Assembly (NCBI RefSeq): GCF_023101685.1
Contig: NZ_CP082164.1
Span: forward strand, 5,580,001-5,644,000
From: Bradyrhizobium sp. 186
GTDB taxonomy: Bacteria > Pseudomonadota > Alphaproteobacteria > Rhizobiales > Xanthobacteraceae
Reading direction: 5' to 3'
Length of the DNA: 64,000 nt
In this document: positions 46,268 through 54,939 of the stretch, piece after piece
How the letters are laid out: every line of letters begins with the position of its first letter
How positions within the stretch are numbered: position 1 is the stretch's first letter
The notes under the pieces: model-generated
Databases searched by the model: none
What the model was told of the DNA's origin: nothing
The model's input: the letters and a program-made list of their open reading frames with translations, nothing else
Position numbers and translations under genes: made by a program

Positions 46268-48531
46268 GCCTTCTCCGCGGGCGCCCGGTGCGCCTCGCCG
46301 CTCGACACCAAAAGCACCGACACCTTCGACTGCCTGATCACGGCATCGGCGACGCCGCCGAAGGAGAGGTGATCGGCCTGGATACGATCGACACCCATCA
46401 CCACGAGATCGACATCGGTGGTGTCGATCTCGCGCAGGATCGCCGCCTCTGGCGCCCGGTTCACTCGCAGTGTCGTCGTGATGTCGACCTCGTAGCGGGC
46501 GGCAAGATCGCTGGTATCCTTCAGAATGCCCTCCTCCTGGCTCGGGCCACGTGAGGCGCCGCGCTGCGCGCCCTTGTCCCTCGTCGTCGCCACATAGATC
46601 ACGCGGAGCGAGCCTGATCCGGACTGCGCTAGCGCCACCGCGACCTCGGCGCCGCGCTTGGAGACGCCGCTGCCAGAGACCGGTACGAGGATCTTGAGCG
46701 CGTCAGGCACGGGCTGCTTTAGATGCCTGCCCTTGGCCGCCACGATCGCAAGCGGCCCCTCGAACTCCGCTGCAATGTCTTCGATCTTTTTGTCGAAACG
46801 ATCCTTGGTCGCGGTGACCTTGTCGATGCCGACGACCAGGAGATCAAAGCCCTTCTTTGCCTCTTCCCCGATTGCATCGCCGAGCCCGGACTTACGGACT
46901 CGCGTGCTGACATCGACGCTGCCGGTGTCCCCGGCGCCATTGATCGACACCGCTTCAGCCGCCTTCTTCACCGCGGCCTCGTGGCTTTCGTCCTCGTCGC
47001 GGCCCCTCTCCTGTTCCGTCGCGCGCCGGCCGATATGCAGCACCGTGATCGGCAGGCCGCGCATGCCGGCGATCAGGCCGGCGATATGCGCGGCGAAGGA
47101 GGCATTGACGCTCTCGTCCACCGCCAGCAAGGGACGCTCGAGATTGGCGACAAAGCCGCGCTTTTCGAATTCTTCTCGCTCCAGCCGCTCCTTCTCCTCC
47201 TTGTTCATCGGCAGTTTTGCCAGCGCCGCGCGCAGCATCGGCGGCATCGCCATCGTGGTCACGATCGCCATGGTCACGATCATCGTGAACAGGTTCTGGC
47301 TGAGCACGCCGACCGAGAGGCCGATGGTCGCGATGATCACCTCGGTCGAGCCGCGCGCATTCATCCCGCTCGCGAGCGCCAGCGACTCCCGATAATTCAG
47401 GCCGCCGACGGTGCCACCGACGAAGGCGCCGCCGAACTTCCCGACGCTGGCGATCACGACGAGCAGGCCGGTGAGCATCAGTAGATTGGGATCGCGGAGT
47501 ACCGAGAGATCGGCGCTAAACCCGGCAAGTCCGAAGAACACCGGCATGAAGAAGCTCGAGATCAGCCCGCGCAGGCGTTCGTCGATCTGCCGGGTCAGGA
47601 TCGGGGACTCGCCGACCAAAATGCCCGCAACGAAAGCACCCAGCACGGTGTGAACGCCGATCAGATGCGTGATCAGCGCCATGCCGCTCATCAGCAGCAG
47701 GATCACAGTGATGACGGGCGCGGTGCTGACGAGGTTGTCATTGGCCCAGCGGATGAGTTGAAACACCAGCCGGCGGCCGATGGTGAAGCTGACCGCCAGG
47801 AAGGTGAGTGTGCCCAGCACGGCTTTCGCGACCGAGACGACATCGAGCGTGCCGTGCGAGGCGAGACTGAAGATCACCGCGATGATGATCCAGCCGATGG
47901 TGTCGTCGATGACGGCGGTCGCGACGATGATCTGCCCGACATTGCGACGCATGAAATTCATCTCGCGCACGACCACCGCGACGATCTTCACCGACGAGAT
48001 CGACAACGCGGTTCCCATGAACAGCGAGGCGACAAGCCGCTGCTGCGGATCGGGCAAGAGCGCGTCGGGGAGAAACTCGCCGAGCGCGAAGCCGCAGGCG
48101 AAGGGCACGAGGATGCCGGTAATCGAGATCGCGATCGCGGCCTTGCCTACCCTTCGGACCAGCTTGAGGTCGGTTTCCATCCCGGTCAGCAGCAACAACA
48201 GCAGAATGCCGAATTGCGCGATACCGTCGATCATCGCCTTCTGCTCGGGCGTCTTCGGGAACACCGCTTGTTGCGCCTCCGGCCAGAGCCAGCCGAACAG
48301 CGACGGCCCGAGCAGGATGCCGGCGAGCAGCTCGCCGATCACCGAGGGCTGGCCGATTCGCTGCATGATCTCGCCGAGACCGCGGCCGACGCCGATCAGC
48401 AGCACGATCTGCGCCACCAGGAGGAATTCGGACGGACCGGCCGATTTGCCGCCCTCGGCACTGGCCGCAATGGTCGTAAGGACAAGTGCCGCGGGGGCAA
48501 GGCCAACCGGTCGGAGCAGGCTCCACTGCAT
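46264..48531 (-). CDS. Kef-type cation:proton antiporter (CPA2) with tandem Usp domains
   Basis: 755 residues. Residues 1-440 hold about 12-13 helices of the Na+/H+ exchanger fold, starting with an N-terminal hydrophobic segment that looks like a signal (VGLAPAALVLTTIAASAEGG); FGILLLLLLTGMETDLKLVR and ATAVIDDTIGWIIIAVIFSL contain the ion-binding Asp-Asp. Residues 475-610 and 615-740 are two universal-stress-like domains (PLLAVDESVNASFAAHIAGL; LVPVSGSGVSKRGAEVAVAL), likely regulatory nucleotide-binding modules. Exchanges K+ or Na+ for H+; the ion is not evident. Convergent with the RND pump, sharing CTAG. Confidence 0.87.
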   Translation of the reverse strand: MQWSLLRPVGLAPAALVLTTIAASAEGGKSAGPSEFLLVAQIVLLIGVGRGLGEIMQRIGQPSVIGELLAGILLGPSLFGWLWPEAQQAVFPKTPEQKAMIDGIAQFGILLLLLLTGMETDLKLVRRVGKAAIAISITGILVPFACGFALGEFLPDALLPDPQQRLVASLFMGTALSISSVKIVAVVVREMNFMRRNVGQIIVATAVIDDTIGWIIIAVIFSLASHGTLDVVSVAKAVLGTLTFLAVSFTIGRRLVFQLIRWANDNLVSTAPVITVILLLMSGMALITHLIGVHTVLGAFVAGILVGESPILTRQIDERLRGLISSFFMPVFFGLAGFSADLSVLRDPNLLMLTGLLVVIASVGKFGGAFVGGTVGGLNYRESLALASGMNARGSTEVIIATIGLSVGVLSQNLFTMIVTMAIVTTMAMPPMLRAALAKLPMNKEEKERLEREEFEKRGFVANLERPLLAVDESVNASFAAHIAGLIAGMRGLPITVLHIGRRATEQERGRDEDESHEAAVKKAAEAVSINGAGDTGSVDVSTRVRKSGLGDAIGEEAKKGFDLLVVGIDKVTATKDRFDKKIEDIAAEFEGPLAIVAAKGRHLKQPVPDALKILVPVSGSGVSKRGAEVAVALAQSGSGSLRVIYVATTRDKGAQRGASRGPSQEEGILKDTSDLAARYEVDITTTLRVNRAPEAAILREIDTTDVDLVVMGVDRIQADHLSFGGVADAVIRQSKVSVLLVSSGEAHRAPAEKA

Positions 48532-48998
48532 GCGGGTGTCTTTTCCCCTCTAAGTCGCCCGGCAAGGTGCCGGCAGCGACAGGGGAGAACCCGCGGGAGA
48601 CGGAGGGAGTTCCCATTTCCGGCGCCGGGGTTAGGGGCGCTTCAAAAAAAACTCGAAAACAACCCCATGCAAAGTAGAACGGCGCTGGCAGCGTTGGAGT
48701 TTTAAGCCGCTCCGACGTTTGACTCGTCGGGCAAAACACCGGCAAAATTGCATCATGGGCAGACACTACGCGACGTACCGCCACATCCCCCGTCATTTGC
48801 GAGCTTTTCCGTCCTAGCGTAGCGAAGGCTGGGGATCAGCCGCTGTGCATGCAGCGGAGGCGGTCGTGCGATCGGACCGAGCCTTCAACCGAGCGACGAT
48901 GCATCGGCCTCGCCGCTCCGCTAATGGGATGGTCCGGCCGTGCTCCGGCCCTGCCAGCACGACAAGCTGGCAAGGGGCGCCCAAGACAGGAGCACGCC
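48532..48998. other. Intergenic region with IS left flank
   Basis: About 470 bp. 48690-48780 contains a stretch around TTTGACTCGTCGGGCAAAAC that I recall as a dispersed Bradyrhizobium intergenic sequence. 48830-48998 precedes the transposase start and would be the left end of the IS. GGCGGTCGT (48859-48867) has an inverted partner at 50195-50203, possible but weak subterminal ends. No gene seen. Confidence 0.4.
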
Positions 48999-50063
48999 AT
49001 GTCTCAGAAACTCAGCTCAGCGATCGCCGTGATAGGCATCGATATCGGCAAGAACTCGTTCCACATCGTGGGCCACGATCAGCGCGGCGCAATCGTGCTG
49101 CGGCAGAAGTGGTCACGCGGCCAGGTAGAAGCACGGCTCGCCAACCTGCCAGCGTGCTTAATCGGTATGGAGGCCTGCGTCGGCGCGCATCATCTCAGTC
49201 GCAAGCTCCAAATGCTCGACCACGACGCCCGTCTGATGCCCGCGAAATACGTGCGCCCCTATTCGAAGGGACAGAAGAATGACTTCCGTGATGCGGAAGC
49301 CATCGCCGAGGCTGTCCAACGCCCGACCATGAAGTTCGTCGCGACCAAGACCGCCGACCAGCTCGACCTGCAGGCGCTGCACCGCGTGCGCGAGCGATTG
49401 GTCGGCCAGCGTACCGGCGTCATCAATCAGATCCGTGCGTTCCTGCTGGAGCGGGGCATCGCCGTGCGGCAAGGCCTGCGTTCGCTGCGGTCCGAGTTGC
49501 CGGGTATTCTCGCGACGCGCACCGATGTCCTCGCGCCTCGCATGTTGCGCATCATCGAGGACCTGGCAGGAGACTGGCGCCGACTGGACGCGCGCATTGA
49601 GGACCTCTCCAGCGAGATCGAAGCATTGGCTCGTCAAGACAAAGGCTGCGAGCGACTGATGACGGTCCCGGGCATCGGCCCGATCATCTCGAGCGCGATG
49701 GTAGCCGCGATCGGCACTGGAGACGTGTTCTCGAAAGGCCGCGACTTCGGCGCCTGGCTTGGACTGGTGCCGAAGCAGATATCGACAGGCGACCGCACGA
49801 TCCTCGGCAAGATATCAAGGCGCGGCAATCGCTACCTGCGCGTTCTGTTCGTGCAAGCCGCGTGGGTTGTGCTGGTCAAGGTCAAGTGTTGGGAGCGCTA
49901 TGGCCTCAAATCTTGGATCGAAGCCGCCAAGAAACGATTGCACCACAACGTGCTGGCGATTGCGCTCGCCAACAAGCTCGCCCGCATCGCCTGGGCGGTT
50001 CTCAACAAGGGGCGCGCCTTCGAGTGCGTCAAGACAGATGAGGTGGCGTCCCGACCTGCTTGA
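48999..50063 (+). CDS. IS110/IS1111-family transposase (serine-DEDD recombinase)
   Basis: 354 residues, apparently intact. The RuvC-like DEDD domain is at the N-terminus: first Asp in VIGIDIGKNSFHIVG, Glu in IGMEACVGAHHLS, then KNDFRDAEAIAEAVQ for the last two acidic residues. A coiled-coil bridge follows (about 125-235), then the C-terminal Tnp domain with the serine in VPGIGPIISSAMVAAIGTGD and RDFGAWLGLVPKQIS plus GKISRRGNRYLRVLF. The ATG at 48999 is preferred; an extension to 48849 is unlikely. IS110-type transposases use an RNA guide encoded in an untranslated end; a strong stem-loop lies just downstream here. Confidence 0.88.
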   Translation: MSQKLSSAIAVIGIDIGKNSFHIVGHDQRGAIVLRQKWSRGQVEARLANLPACLIGMEACVGAHHLSRKLQMLDHDARLMPAKYVRPYSKGQKNDFRDAEAIAEAVQRPTMKFVATKTADQLDLQALHRVRERLVGQRTGVINQIRAFLLERGIAVRQGLRSLRSELPGILATRTDVLAPRMLRIIEDLAGDWRRLDARIEDLSSEIEALARQDKGCERLMTVPGIGPIISSAMVAAIGTGDVFSKGRDFGAWLGLVPKQISTGDRTILGKISRRGNRYLRVLFVQAAWVVLVKVKCWERYGLKSWIEAAKKRLHHNVLAIALANKLARIAWAVLNKGRAFECVKTDEVASRPA

Positions 50064-50080
50064 TCCTCGCGCCGTGCTCG

Positions 50081-50179
50081 GGGCCGTCAAGGCGCAGCCT
50101 GGCAGCGGTCGAGCAAGCCGTCAGGACAGCACGACGGCCGGCCTTGACGGCCCTTGCGCGCGGCGCGTCTGCGCGCGCA
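50081..50179 (+). ncRNA. Candidate bridge-type RNA in the IS110 3' flank
   Basis: GGGCCGTCAAGGC (50081-50093) and GCCTTGACGGCCC (50141-50153) are exact 13-bp inverse complements around a 47-base loop, starting 18 bp after the transposase stop; a GC hairpin (GCGCGC...GCGCGC, about 50156-50178) follows. IS110 elements are known to make a structured guide RNA from an untranslated end (the downstream end in the IS1111 subgroup). The position and structure fit; loop pairing with target or donor DNA was not shown. Confidence 0.35.
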
Positions 50180-50508
50180 GGCCGGGACGAAGGAACGACC
50201 GCCAGGCACGAACAAAGGAACAGTGCGAAGTGAGGAGCTATCGATGACGTAACCAACATCCCTTACCCGCCGAGGTCTGCGAGAGGATGAGACGACGATG
50301 GAGAATCGGTCTTCCCGGCGCATGCGAACACTGGTGACCCGAATGGCCCCTTCGAGGCCTGTCCGCTAATTAGCTCGAATGCGCGCTGATATCCATGATG
50401 GCCCGGAGCACAACACGCTCCAATCAGAGGCCGGATACATTGATGCAAGACCGCATCTGCCAGGTTGACGAAACCTCTTGCAACGCGCGGCCGGACCATA
50501 CATCCGGG
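50180..50508. other. Region between IS and MerR gene
   Basis: About 330 bp with no convincing gene. The right IS boundary must be here or slightly upstream, but no terminal repeat or target duplication could be fixed by eye. It carries the 3' side of the MerR gene at its end. Confidence 0.3.
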
Positions 50509-50907
50509 TCACGCGGCGTTGCAGCCTGCTTGCAAGATCACGCAATCCGATGCCACGCCGTCGCTGCATGTCGCCTCACAACCGCTGACCAGCGAGCCTA
50601 CCATCGTTTCGAGCACACGCAGTTCGTTGATCTTCTTCCCGATCAATCCGAGGTGCTTCTTCGCGAAGGTGTTCGTTTCGCTACACGGCAACCGGTTCTG
50701 AACCGATGCGAGGATGTCGCGAGTCTCGTCGATCGAGAAATCGAGTTCGCGGCAGTGCCGGATGAGGCTGAGTGCCTTGAGATCTTCGCCGCCGTAGACG
50801 CGCTGGCCGCCTCGCCGCGCCGGCAGCGTCAGAAGACCGATGCTCTCGTAGTAGCGGATCGTGGGGACCGAGACACCGGCCGCTTTGGCGAGGACGCCAA
50901 TTCTCAT
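50509..50907 (-). CDS. MerR-family metal-responsive regulator
   Basis: 132 residues. Winged helix at the N-terminus (MRIGVLAKAAGVSVPTIRYY then ESIGLLTLPARRGGQRVYGG), long dimer helix, and a C-terminal cysteine cluster. By my count Cys at 75, 110, 114, 122 and 129; the C75-C110 spacing of 35 equals that of divalent-metal members (C82-C117 of MerR, C79-C114 of ZntR), where the first Cys marks a sensor for a +2 ion (Hg, Zn, Cd or Pb) rather than Cu+. ATG at 50907 is preferred over an upstream one. Divergent from the MerT-like gene; its operator lies between them. Confidence 0.85.
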   Translation of the reverse strand: MRIGVLAKAAGVSVPTIRYYESIGLLTLPARRGGQRVYGGEDLKALSLIRHCRELDFSIDETRDILASVQNRLPCSETNTFAKKHLGLIGKKINELRVLETMVGSLVSGCEATCSDGVASDCVILQAGCNAA

Positions 50908-50926
50908 GGAAGCTCTCACTTTTTGC

Positions 50927-50957
50927 TTGAACCTCAAGAGGCTTGAGGGCGTACCGA
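50927..50957 (+). promoter_or_regulatory. MerR-type promoter/operator of the metal transport operon
   Basis: A -35 TTGAAC (50927-50932) and a -10 TACCGA (50952-50957) are separated by exactly 19 bp, the over-long spacer that defines MerR-controlled promoters. The spacer contains the dyad CCTCAAG-AGG-CTTGAGG (50932-50948). It points to the gene starting at 50993, 35 bp downstream. Confidence 0.8.
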
Positions 50958-50992
50958 TCCGGTCTGAGACGCACAAGCATCAGGAGAATCAC

Positions 50993-51418
50993 ATGAGCGT
51001 TATTGGACCGTCCTGCGACCTTCCGTCCGAGACATCGCCAGGATGCGGCTGCGCGGAGAAGGCCGTGCAGCCTGGCGGCAAGGCCGCAGGCGCGGCGGTA
51101 ACCACTGCGGTGGTCGCTGCGGCCTGCACGGCGTGCTGCGTGCTCCCCTTCACACTGCCCGCTGTCGTGCTTGCCAGCGCCGGAGGCCTGATCGCCACGC
51201 TCGACCATGCCCACGGCCTGATGACGAAGCTGTCGGTCGCCTGGGCATGGATCGTTTGGCGATCGCGAACGACCGGCCTGAAAATTCGAGCGTCCGTGCT
51301 GACCGCGATGTGCGCTGCGACCGTCCTGACCGCGACGGCCGCGTTGTGGCCGGTCATCGAGCCTGTCGTCTTCCATTCCCTCGGGATCGCCAAGAAGCCG
51401 AAGCCGCCGAGCGCTTGA
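50993..51418 (+). CDS. MerT-like small membrane protein, probable metal transporter
   Basis: 141 residues. N-terminal cysteines (C8, C18, C20 in GPSCDLPSETSPGCGCAEKA), then a first helix ending with CTACC (C45, C48, C49), a vicinal-cysteine site like the one MerT uses to carry Hg2+ across the membrane, and two to three further hydrophobic segments (LPFTLPAVVLASAGGLIA; VLTAMCAATVLTATAALW). AGGAG precedes the ATG at 50993. It follows a MerR-type promoter. No MerA reductase or MerP is present, so the system may import, export or only sequester the metal. Confidence 0.65.
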   Translation: MSVIGPSCDLPSETSPGCGCAEKAVQPGGKAAGAAVTTAVVAAACTACCVLPFTLPAVVLASAGGLIATLDHAHGLMTKLSVAWAWIVWRSRTTGLKIRASVLTAMCAATVLTATAALWPVIEPVVFHSLGIAKKPKPPSA

Positions 51419-51639
51419 TGGAAGGGCTGACAGTCTTCGGCCTGCTGTCGGTCGGCGCCATGCTGCTGTTCTACGCGCTGGAAGCGCGAGGCCCGCATTA
51501 TGTGCTGGCCTTCGCGGCGGCGTGCGCGCTCAGCGCGGCTTACGGCTTTCTCCAGGGCGCATGGCCGTTCGGGCTTGTCGAGACGATCTGGACGGCGGTC
51601 GCCTTGCGGCGATGGAGCAAAGTCCGGTCAGCGCAATGA
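51418..51639 (+). CDS. Small membrane protein coupled to the MerT-like gene
   Basis: 73 residues, two predicted helices (LTVFGLLSVGAMLLFYALEA; VLAFAAACALSAAYGFLQGA) and a basic C-terminus. Its ATG overlaps the preceding stop as TGATG, so it is translationally coupled and part of the metal operon. No named family. Confidence 0.65.
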   Translation: MEGLTVFGLLSVGAMLLFYALEARGPHYVLAFAAACALSAAYGFLQGAWPFGLVETIWTAVALRRWSKVRSAQ

Positions 51640-51669
51640 CCGGACTTCAGCGCTTGGAAGCTCGGAGGC

Positions 51670-52248
51670 CTATGCGTTCCGCATCGCGCGGCCGAACGGA
51701 TCGACCAGGCGGACGATTTCACAGGCGGCGACGAGGCCGGCGAGCCAGGCGGCGCTCAAAAGCCCGAACCGCGTCACGATGGCCGCGGTGAAGGCGCCCT
51801 CTCCGCCCAGGAACGGGGTCGCGGCGAGCAGTGCGAGCTCGTAGGCCGCGTAGGCGCAAACGAGGGTGAACCCCAACACCAGTGGCGTGCGGCCCTGCGG
51901 CAGCGCGCGGAGAACGGCCGACGACGCCGCAGTCGCGACGAGCGCCGCGGCGCCGATGACAAAGCCCCAGACGATCGTGCTGGCATCAACGGGATAGTGC
52001 AGCGCGCCGAAGCCGATGATCTGATTCACCAGCCACGCGCCGGTGACGACCAGCAGCGCCGGCCGCAGCGGCAGCATCGCGGCCGCGGCGACTGCGAATG
52101 CTGCAAACGGCGTTGCGCAGGCGAGCGCGAAGCTTGCGAGTGCGCATGACACCGTCAGCAGCGCAAAGCAGAACATCGGCGCATGGCGCGGTGCGACCGG
52201 ATGAAGCCGAAAACGGTCGGCATGTGGCAAAAGCGTGTCAGCGGCCAT
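51670..52248 (-). CDS. Hypothetical membrane protein, about six helices
   Basis: 192 residues. Start at 52248 is supported by GGGAG upstream and by the first residues (MAADTLLPHADRFRLHPVAP). Helices run across PMFCFALLTVSCALASFALA, LLVVTGAWLVNQIIGFGALH, IVWGFVIGAAALVATAASSA, PLVLGFTLVCAYAAYELALL and FGLLSAAWLAGLVAACEIV. The histidines near the N-terminus and GFGALHYPVD could bind a metal cofactor. Family not recognised. Convergent with the metal operon. Confidence 0.65.
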   Translation of the reverse strand: MAADTLLPHADRFRLHPVAPRHAPMFCFALLTVSCALASFALACATPFAAFAVAAAAMLPLRPALLVVTGAWLVNQIIGFGALHYPVDASTIVWGFVIGAAALVATAASSAVLRALPQGRTPLVLGFTLVCAYAAYELALLAATPFLGGEGAFTAAIVTRFGLLSAAWLAGLVAACEIVRLVDPFGRAMRNA

Positions 52249-52270
52249 GATTGGTCTCCCAACGGTGATC

Positions 52271-52462
52271 CTAGCATATTTGTCGAGAGACGATCCCATT
52301 TGGACACATCCGGTGGAAACAAGCCCAAGCGGGTCTCCGGTACACGAAACGGACCTCGTGTCGGGACGCCGACCAGCTCGCACGTTTGACATTGGCCGCC
52401 ATCAGCCAGGCACCGCAATGCGAGCACGACACCAGAAACCGACCGGGATCGAGCATACCCAT
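52271..52462 (-). CDS. Possible small zinc-ribbon protein, maybe frameshifted
   Basis: 63 residues beginning MGMLDPGRFLVSCSHCGAWL. The CSHC pair and ANVKRASWSASRHEVRFVYR look like half of a zinc ribbon. The second half is poor in this frame (RRPAWACFHRMCPNG), but a one-base change near 52355 would give CPACGLVSTG, a proper second knuckle. GGAG lies nine bases before the ATG. Could be a decayed gene or chance. Confidence 0.3.
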   Translation of the reverse strand: MGMLDPGRFLVSCSHCGAWLMAANVKRASWSASRHEVRFVYRRPAWACFHRMCPNGIVSRQIC

Positions 52463-52560
52463 TCCATTGGACTCCACGTCCTACTCGCCGGGAGCCAACG
52501 CCGCCCCGCGTGCCGGTTGCGATGACGTCGCCGGGCTCAAGCCGCGTGAATTGGGAGCGC

Positions 52561-52774
52561 TCAGCGCGCGCCCTTGAGGGTGCAGGACGTGGTGCAGGTG
52601 ACCGTGTTGCCGTGGTCGCACGACTTGCAGGCGCTGACGCACTGGTTCATGTTCGCGGGGATTGTAGGAGCCGTAGTTCCGCATCGGGCAGAACGCGGTC
52701 GAGCCGGTGATGTCCTGTTCCTGATTGCAGGCTGCCGTCATGAGCGCGAGTACGAGAACCGCAAGAAGGCGCAT
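52561..52774 (-). pseudogene. Small lipoprotein with a one-base frameshift
   Basis: Begins MRLLAVLVLALMTAACNQEQ, a lipoprotein signal (AAC) with SD support, and runs DITGSTAFCPMRNYGSYNP. At GGGG (plus 52657-52660) one extra base shifts the frame; skipping it gives ANMNQCVSACKSCDHGNTVT then CTTSCTLKGAR and a stop at 52561-52563. The joined product is a 70-residue periplasmic lipoprotein with six or seven cysteines. Length 214 bases, one more than a multiple of three. Could be a real mutation or a sequencing error in the homopolymer. Confidence 0.65.
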
Positions 52775-52926
52775 GGGATTGCCCTGTAAGAACCGGCAAA
52801 GCGAAATCAGCGGGGCGCGCTGCACCGCAACGAACCTCGGCATTCCCACTACGAGCAATCGCGGATCGCGACGCTCACATCCGGGAAGGATGCGCGCCAA
52901 AGATTAAGAACGGATTGCAGCCGGCC

Positions 52927-53103
52927 TCAGGCCGCAGCCTTGGCCGCAATCACCTGCCGCATATCCGCAGCCAGCTGGCGGTACTGCTCCCCGAGCTTCA
53001 GGTAAAACTCGCGCTTGGTGCTGTCGGTGGCGAGCTTGGTAATCAGCTCGCATTCGGCGGTGAGCGTCTCGAACCGTTCCAGCCTGTCCTCAAATTCTGT
53101 CAT
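52927..53103 (-). CDS. Small hypothetical protein, helical
   Basis: 58 residues: MTEFEDRLERFETLTAECEL then ITKLATDSTKREFYLKLGEQ and YRQLAADMRQVIAAKAAA. Clearly a helical hairpin with heptad leucines. It resembles small conserved hypothetical proteins of Bradyrhizobium. No Shine-Dalgarno stands out but the composition strongly favours a real gene. Confidence 0.6.
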   Translation of the reverse strand: MTEFEDRLERFETLTAECELITKLATDSTKREFYLKLGEQYRQLAADMRQVIAAKAAA

Positions 53104-53209
53104 CGGCGTATCCCCATCAAACGCCTCAAGGACACTCAACCTAAGTCCGGGAAATAGGTCACGGCGAACATCGTTATGAGGTAGAATCAATTTTTCCCGA
53201 CGCAGACGG

Positions 53210-54939
53210 CTATTTCTGCTCCAACCGCCAGGCACCGTCCCAACCGGCGTCCGGCGGATTGGCCTCGAACTGCGTGATGCGGGCGAGCATGGTGCGCGAG
53301 GGGCCGTCGCCGGGGACGGCTTCGAGCGCCGCGTTGAACGCGGCTCGCGCCTCATCGAAACGCCTGGCGCGGTAGGCAGCGAGGCCGTCGGCATAATGCG
53401 CGCTCAGGGTCGCTTGCGCACCGGTGAGCGCGCCGGCCCTGCCCATTACCTCGAAGATAGCCTGCGACGCGCTTTGGCCTGCCACCGCAAGACGGTCGAT
53501 CTCGCGCAGTTCGAGACTCGATCCGATCGCGTCCGCAGTCGCCTGCGAGATCAGGATGCGGGTGCCGTAGGCCTTGTTGACGGCCTCGAGGCGCGAGGCG
53601 AGGTTCACGGCATCGCCCATCACGGTAAAGCTCATCATCAGCTCGGAGCCGATGCTGCCGGTCAGGACCTCGCCAGTGGCGATGCCGATCCGCAAGGCGC
53701 AGGCATGGCGCGGATACCGAGGAGATCCGGCAACTGCTTCTGGAGCGCCGGCACCTGATCGGCCATGTCGATGGCAGCAAGCCCGGCAAGAAGCGCCTGC
53801 TCGTCCTCCTCGATGAAGGGCGGGCCCCAATAGGACATGATGGCATCGCCGATATATTTGTCGATGACGCCGCGATTGTTCCTGATCGGGCCGGACATCA
53901 TCGTGAAGTAGTGGTTCATCACCTTGACGAGGCCGCGCGGGGTTATGCCCTCGCTCATCGAGGTGAAGCCGCTCATGTCGCAGAACATGATGGTCATCAC
54001 CCGGCGCTGGCCGTCGATGGCGACCTCCGGCCGGTCGATCAGCCCCTGCACCACCTTGGGGTCGATGTAGCGGCCAAAGGTCTCGCGGACGCGCTCATTG
54101 TGACGCAACTGCTCGATCATGCGGTTGAAGGCGGCGGCGAGCTCACCGATCTCGTCCTGCGTCGAAACCGTGATGGCCTTGTCGAAGCGGCCGGCCTCGA
54201 CCTCGCGGGTGCCGGCCAGCAAAAGCCGCACCGGGCGCGTGATGCCGCTGGAGACCAACAGCGCAAAGGCAAATCCGACGATCGCCGCGAGCAGTGTCAC
54301 GATGCCCGAAATGATGATGGCCTGGCGCTGGCGGCCGATCACCTGCGATGTGCTGGCGAAGACCTGCTTCAGCATGTCGGCGCGGATCGCATCGATCTTC
54401 TGATTGAACTGGTCGCGCAGCATGTCGAGATGCTCCAGCGTGCCGCGGGCCTCGGGCATCTGCCTTGCGTCGACCTGCTTGAGAAGTCTTGCGTGGTCCT
54501 CGTTCAGATCGCGGCGCAGCTCGGTGACTGCGGTTTCCATTCGAACCTCGATCCGGGCCAGTGCGGCGTTGTCCGACGGCGTCCTCGGATCATCGATGAT
54601 TGCGTTGATGAGCTTGCGCGCGCCCTCGGCCTCCTCCTCGATCTTGCGGTCAGTTTCCTCGAACTCGCGAAGGCGCGCCGCATAGGCCTCTTCGTCCGAT
54701 GGCGACTGCATCCTGGTCATGACCATGCGTCGCAATGCCAGCGCGCGCTCCAGCGAGCGGATATTGGCGCGCGCCAGATGCCCATAGGCCGGGATGTAGC
54801 GATTGGTCAGTTCGTCGAGCAGGACGCCGACCTGGCTGGACATCACCATCGACAGGATCGAGGTGACCAGCATCAGGACGATCAATCCGAGAGCGATGCC
54901 GACGATCTTGCGCCGGATCGACTGGTTGAAAAGCGGCAT
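53210..54939 (-). pseudogene. Membrane-bound adenylate/guanylate cyclase, frameshifted
   Basis: N-terminal part (from MPLFNQSIRR at 54939): membrane helix 1, a large periplasmic helical sensor (about 35-190), helix 2 (IISGIVTLLAAIVGFAFALL), HAMP (SSGITRPVRLLLAGTREVEA) and the start of a class III cyclase with metal aspartates (VMTIMFCDMSGFTSMSEG; IDKYIGDAIMSYWGPP). Within 53696-53725 the frame is lost by one base; the other frame resumes as ALRIGIATGEVLTGSIGSEL and FTVMGDAVNLASRLEAVNKA, then a helical C-terminal tail. All domains survive, so the break is recent or an assembly error. If real, no active enzyme would be made. Confidence 0.8.

Noticed and set aside
48859..50203. GGCGGTCGT/ACGACCGCC pair as IS ends
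   Set aside because: Nine GC-rich bases only; could occur by chance and no target duplication was found, so IS ends are left open.
52249..52560. Possible cobalamin riboswitch upstream of the six-helix membrane protein
   Set aside because: The membrane protein recalled cobalt-related proteins, so I looked for the GCCACTG B12 box and the rest of the fold on the minus strand; none was found.
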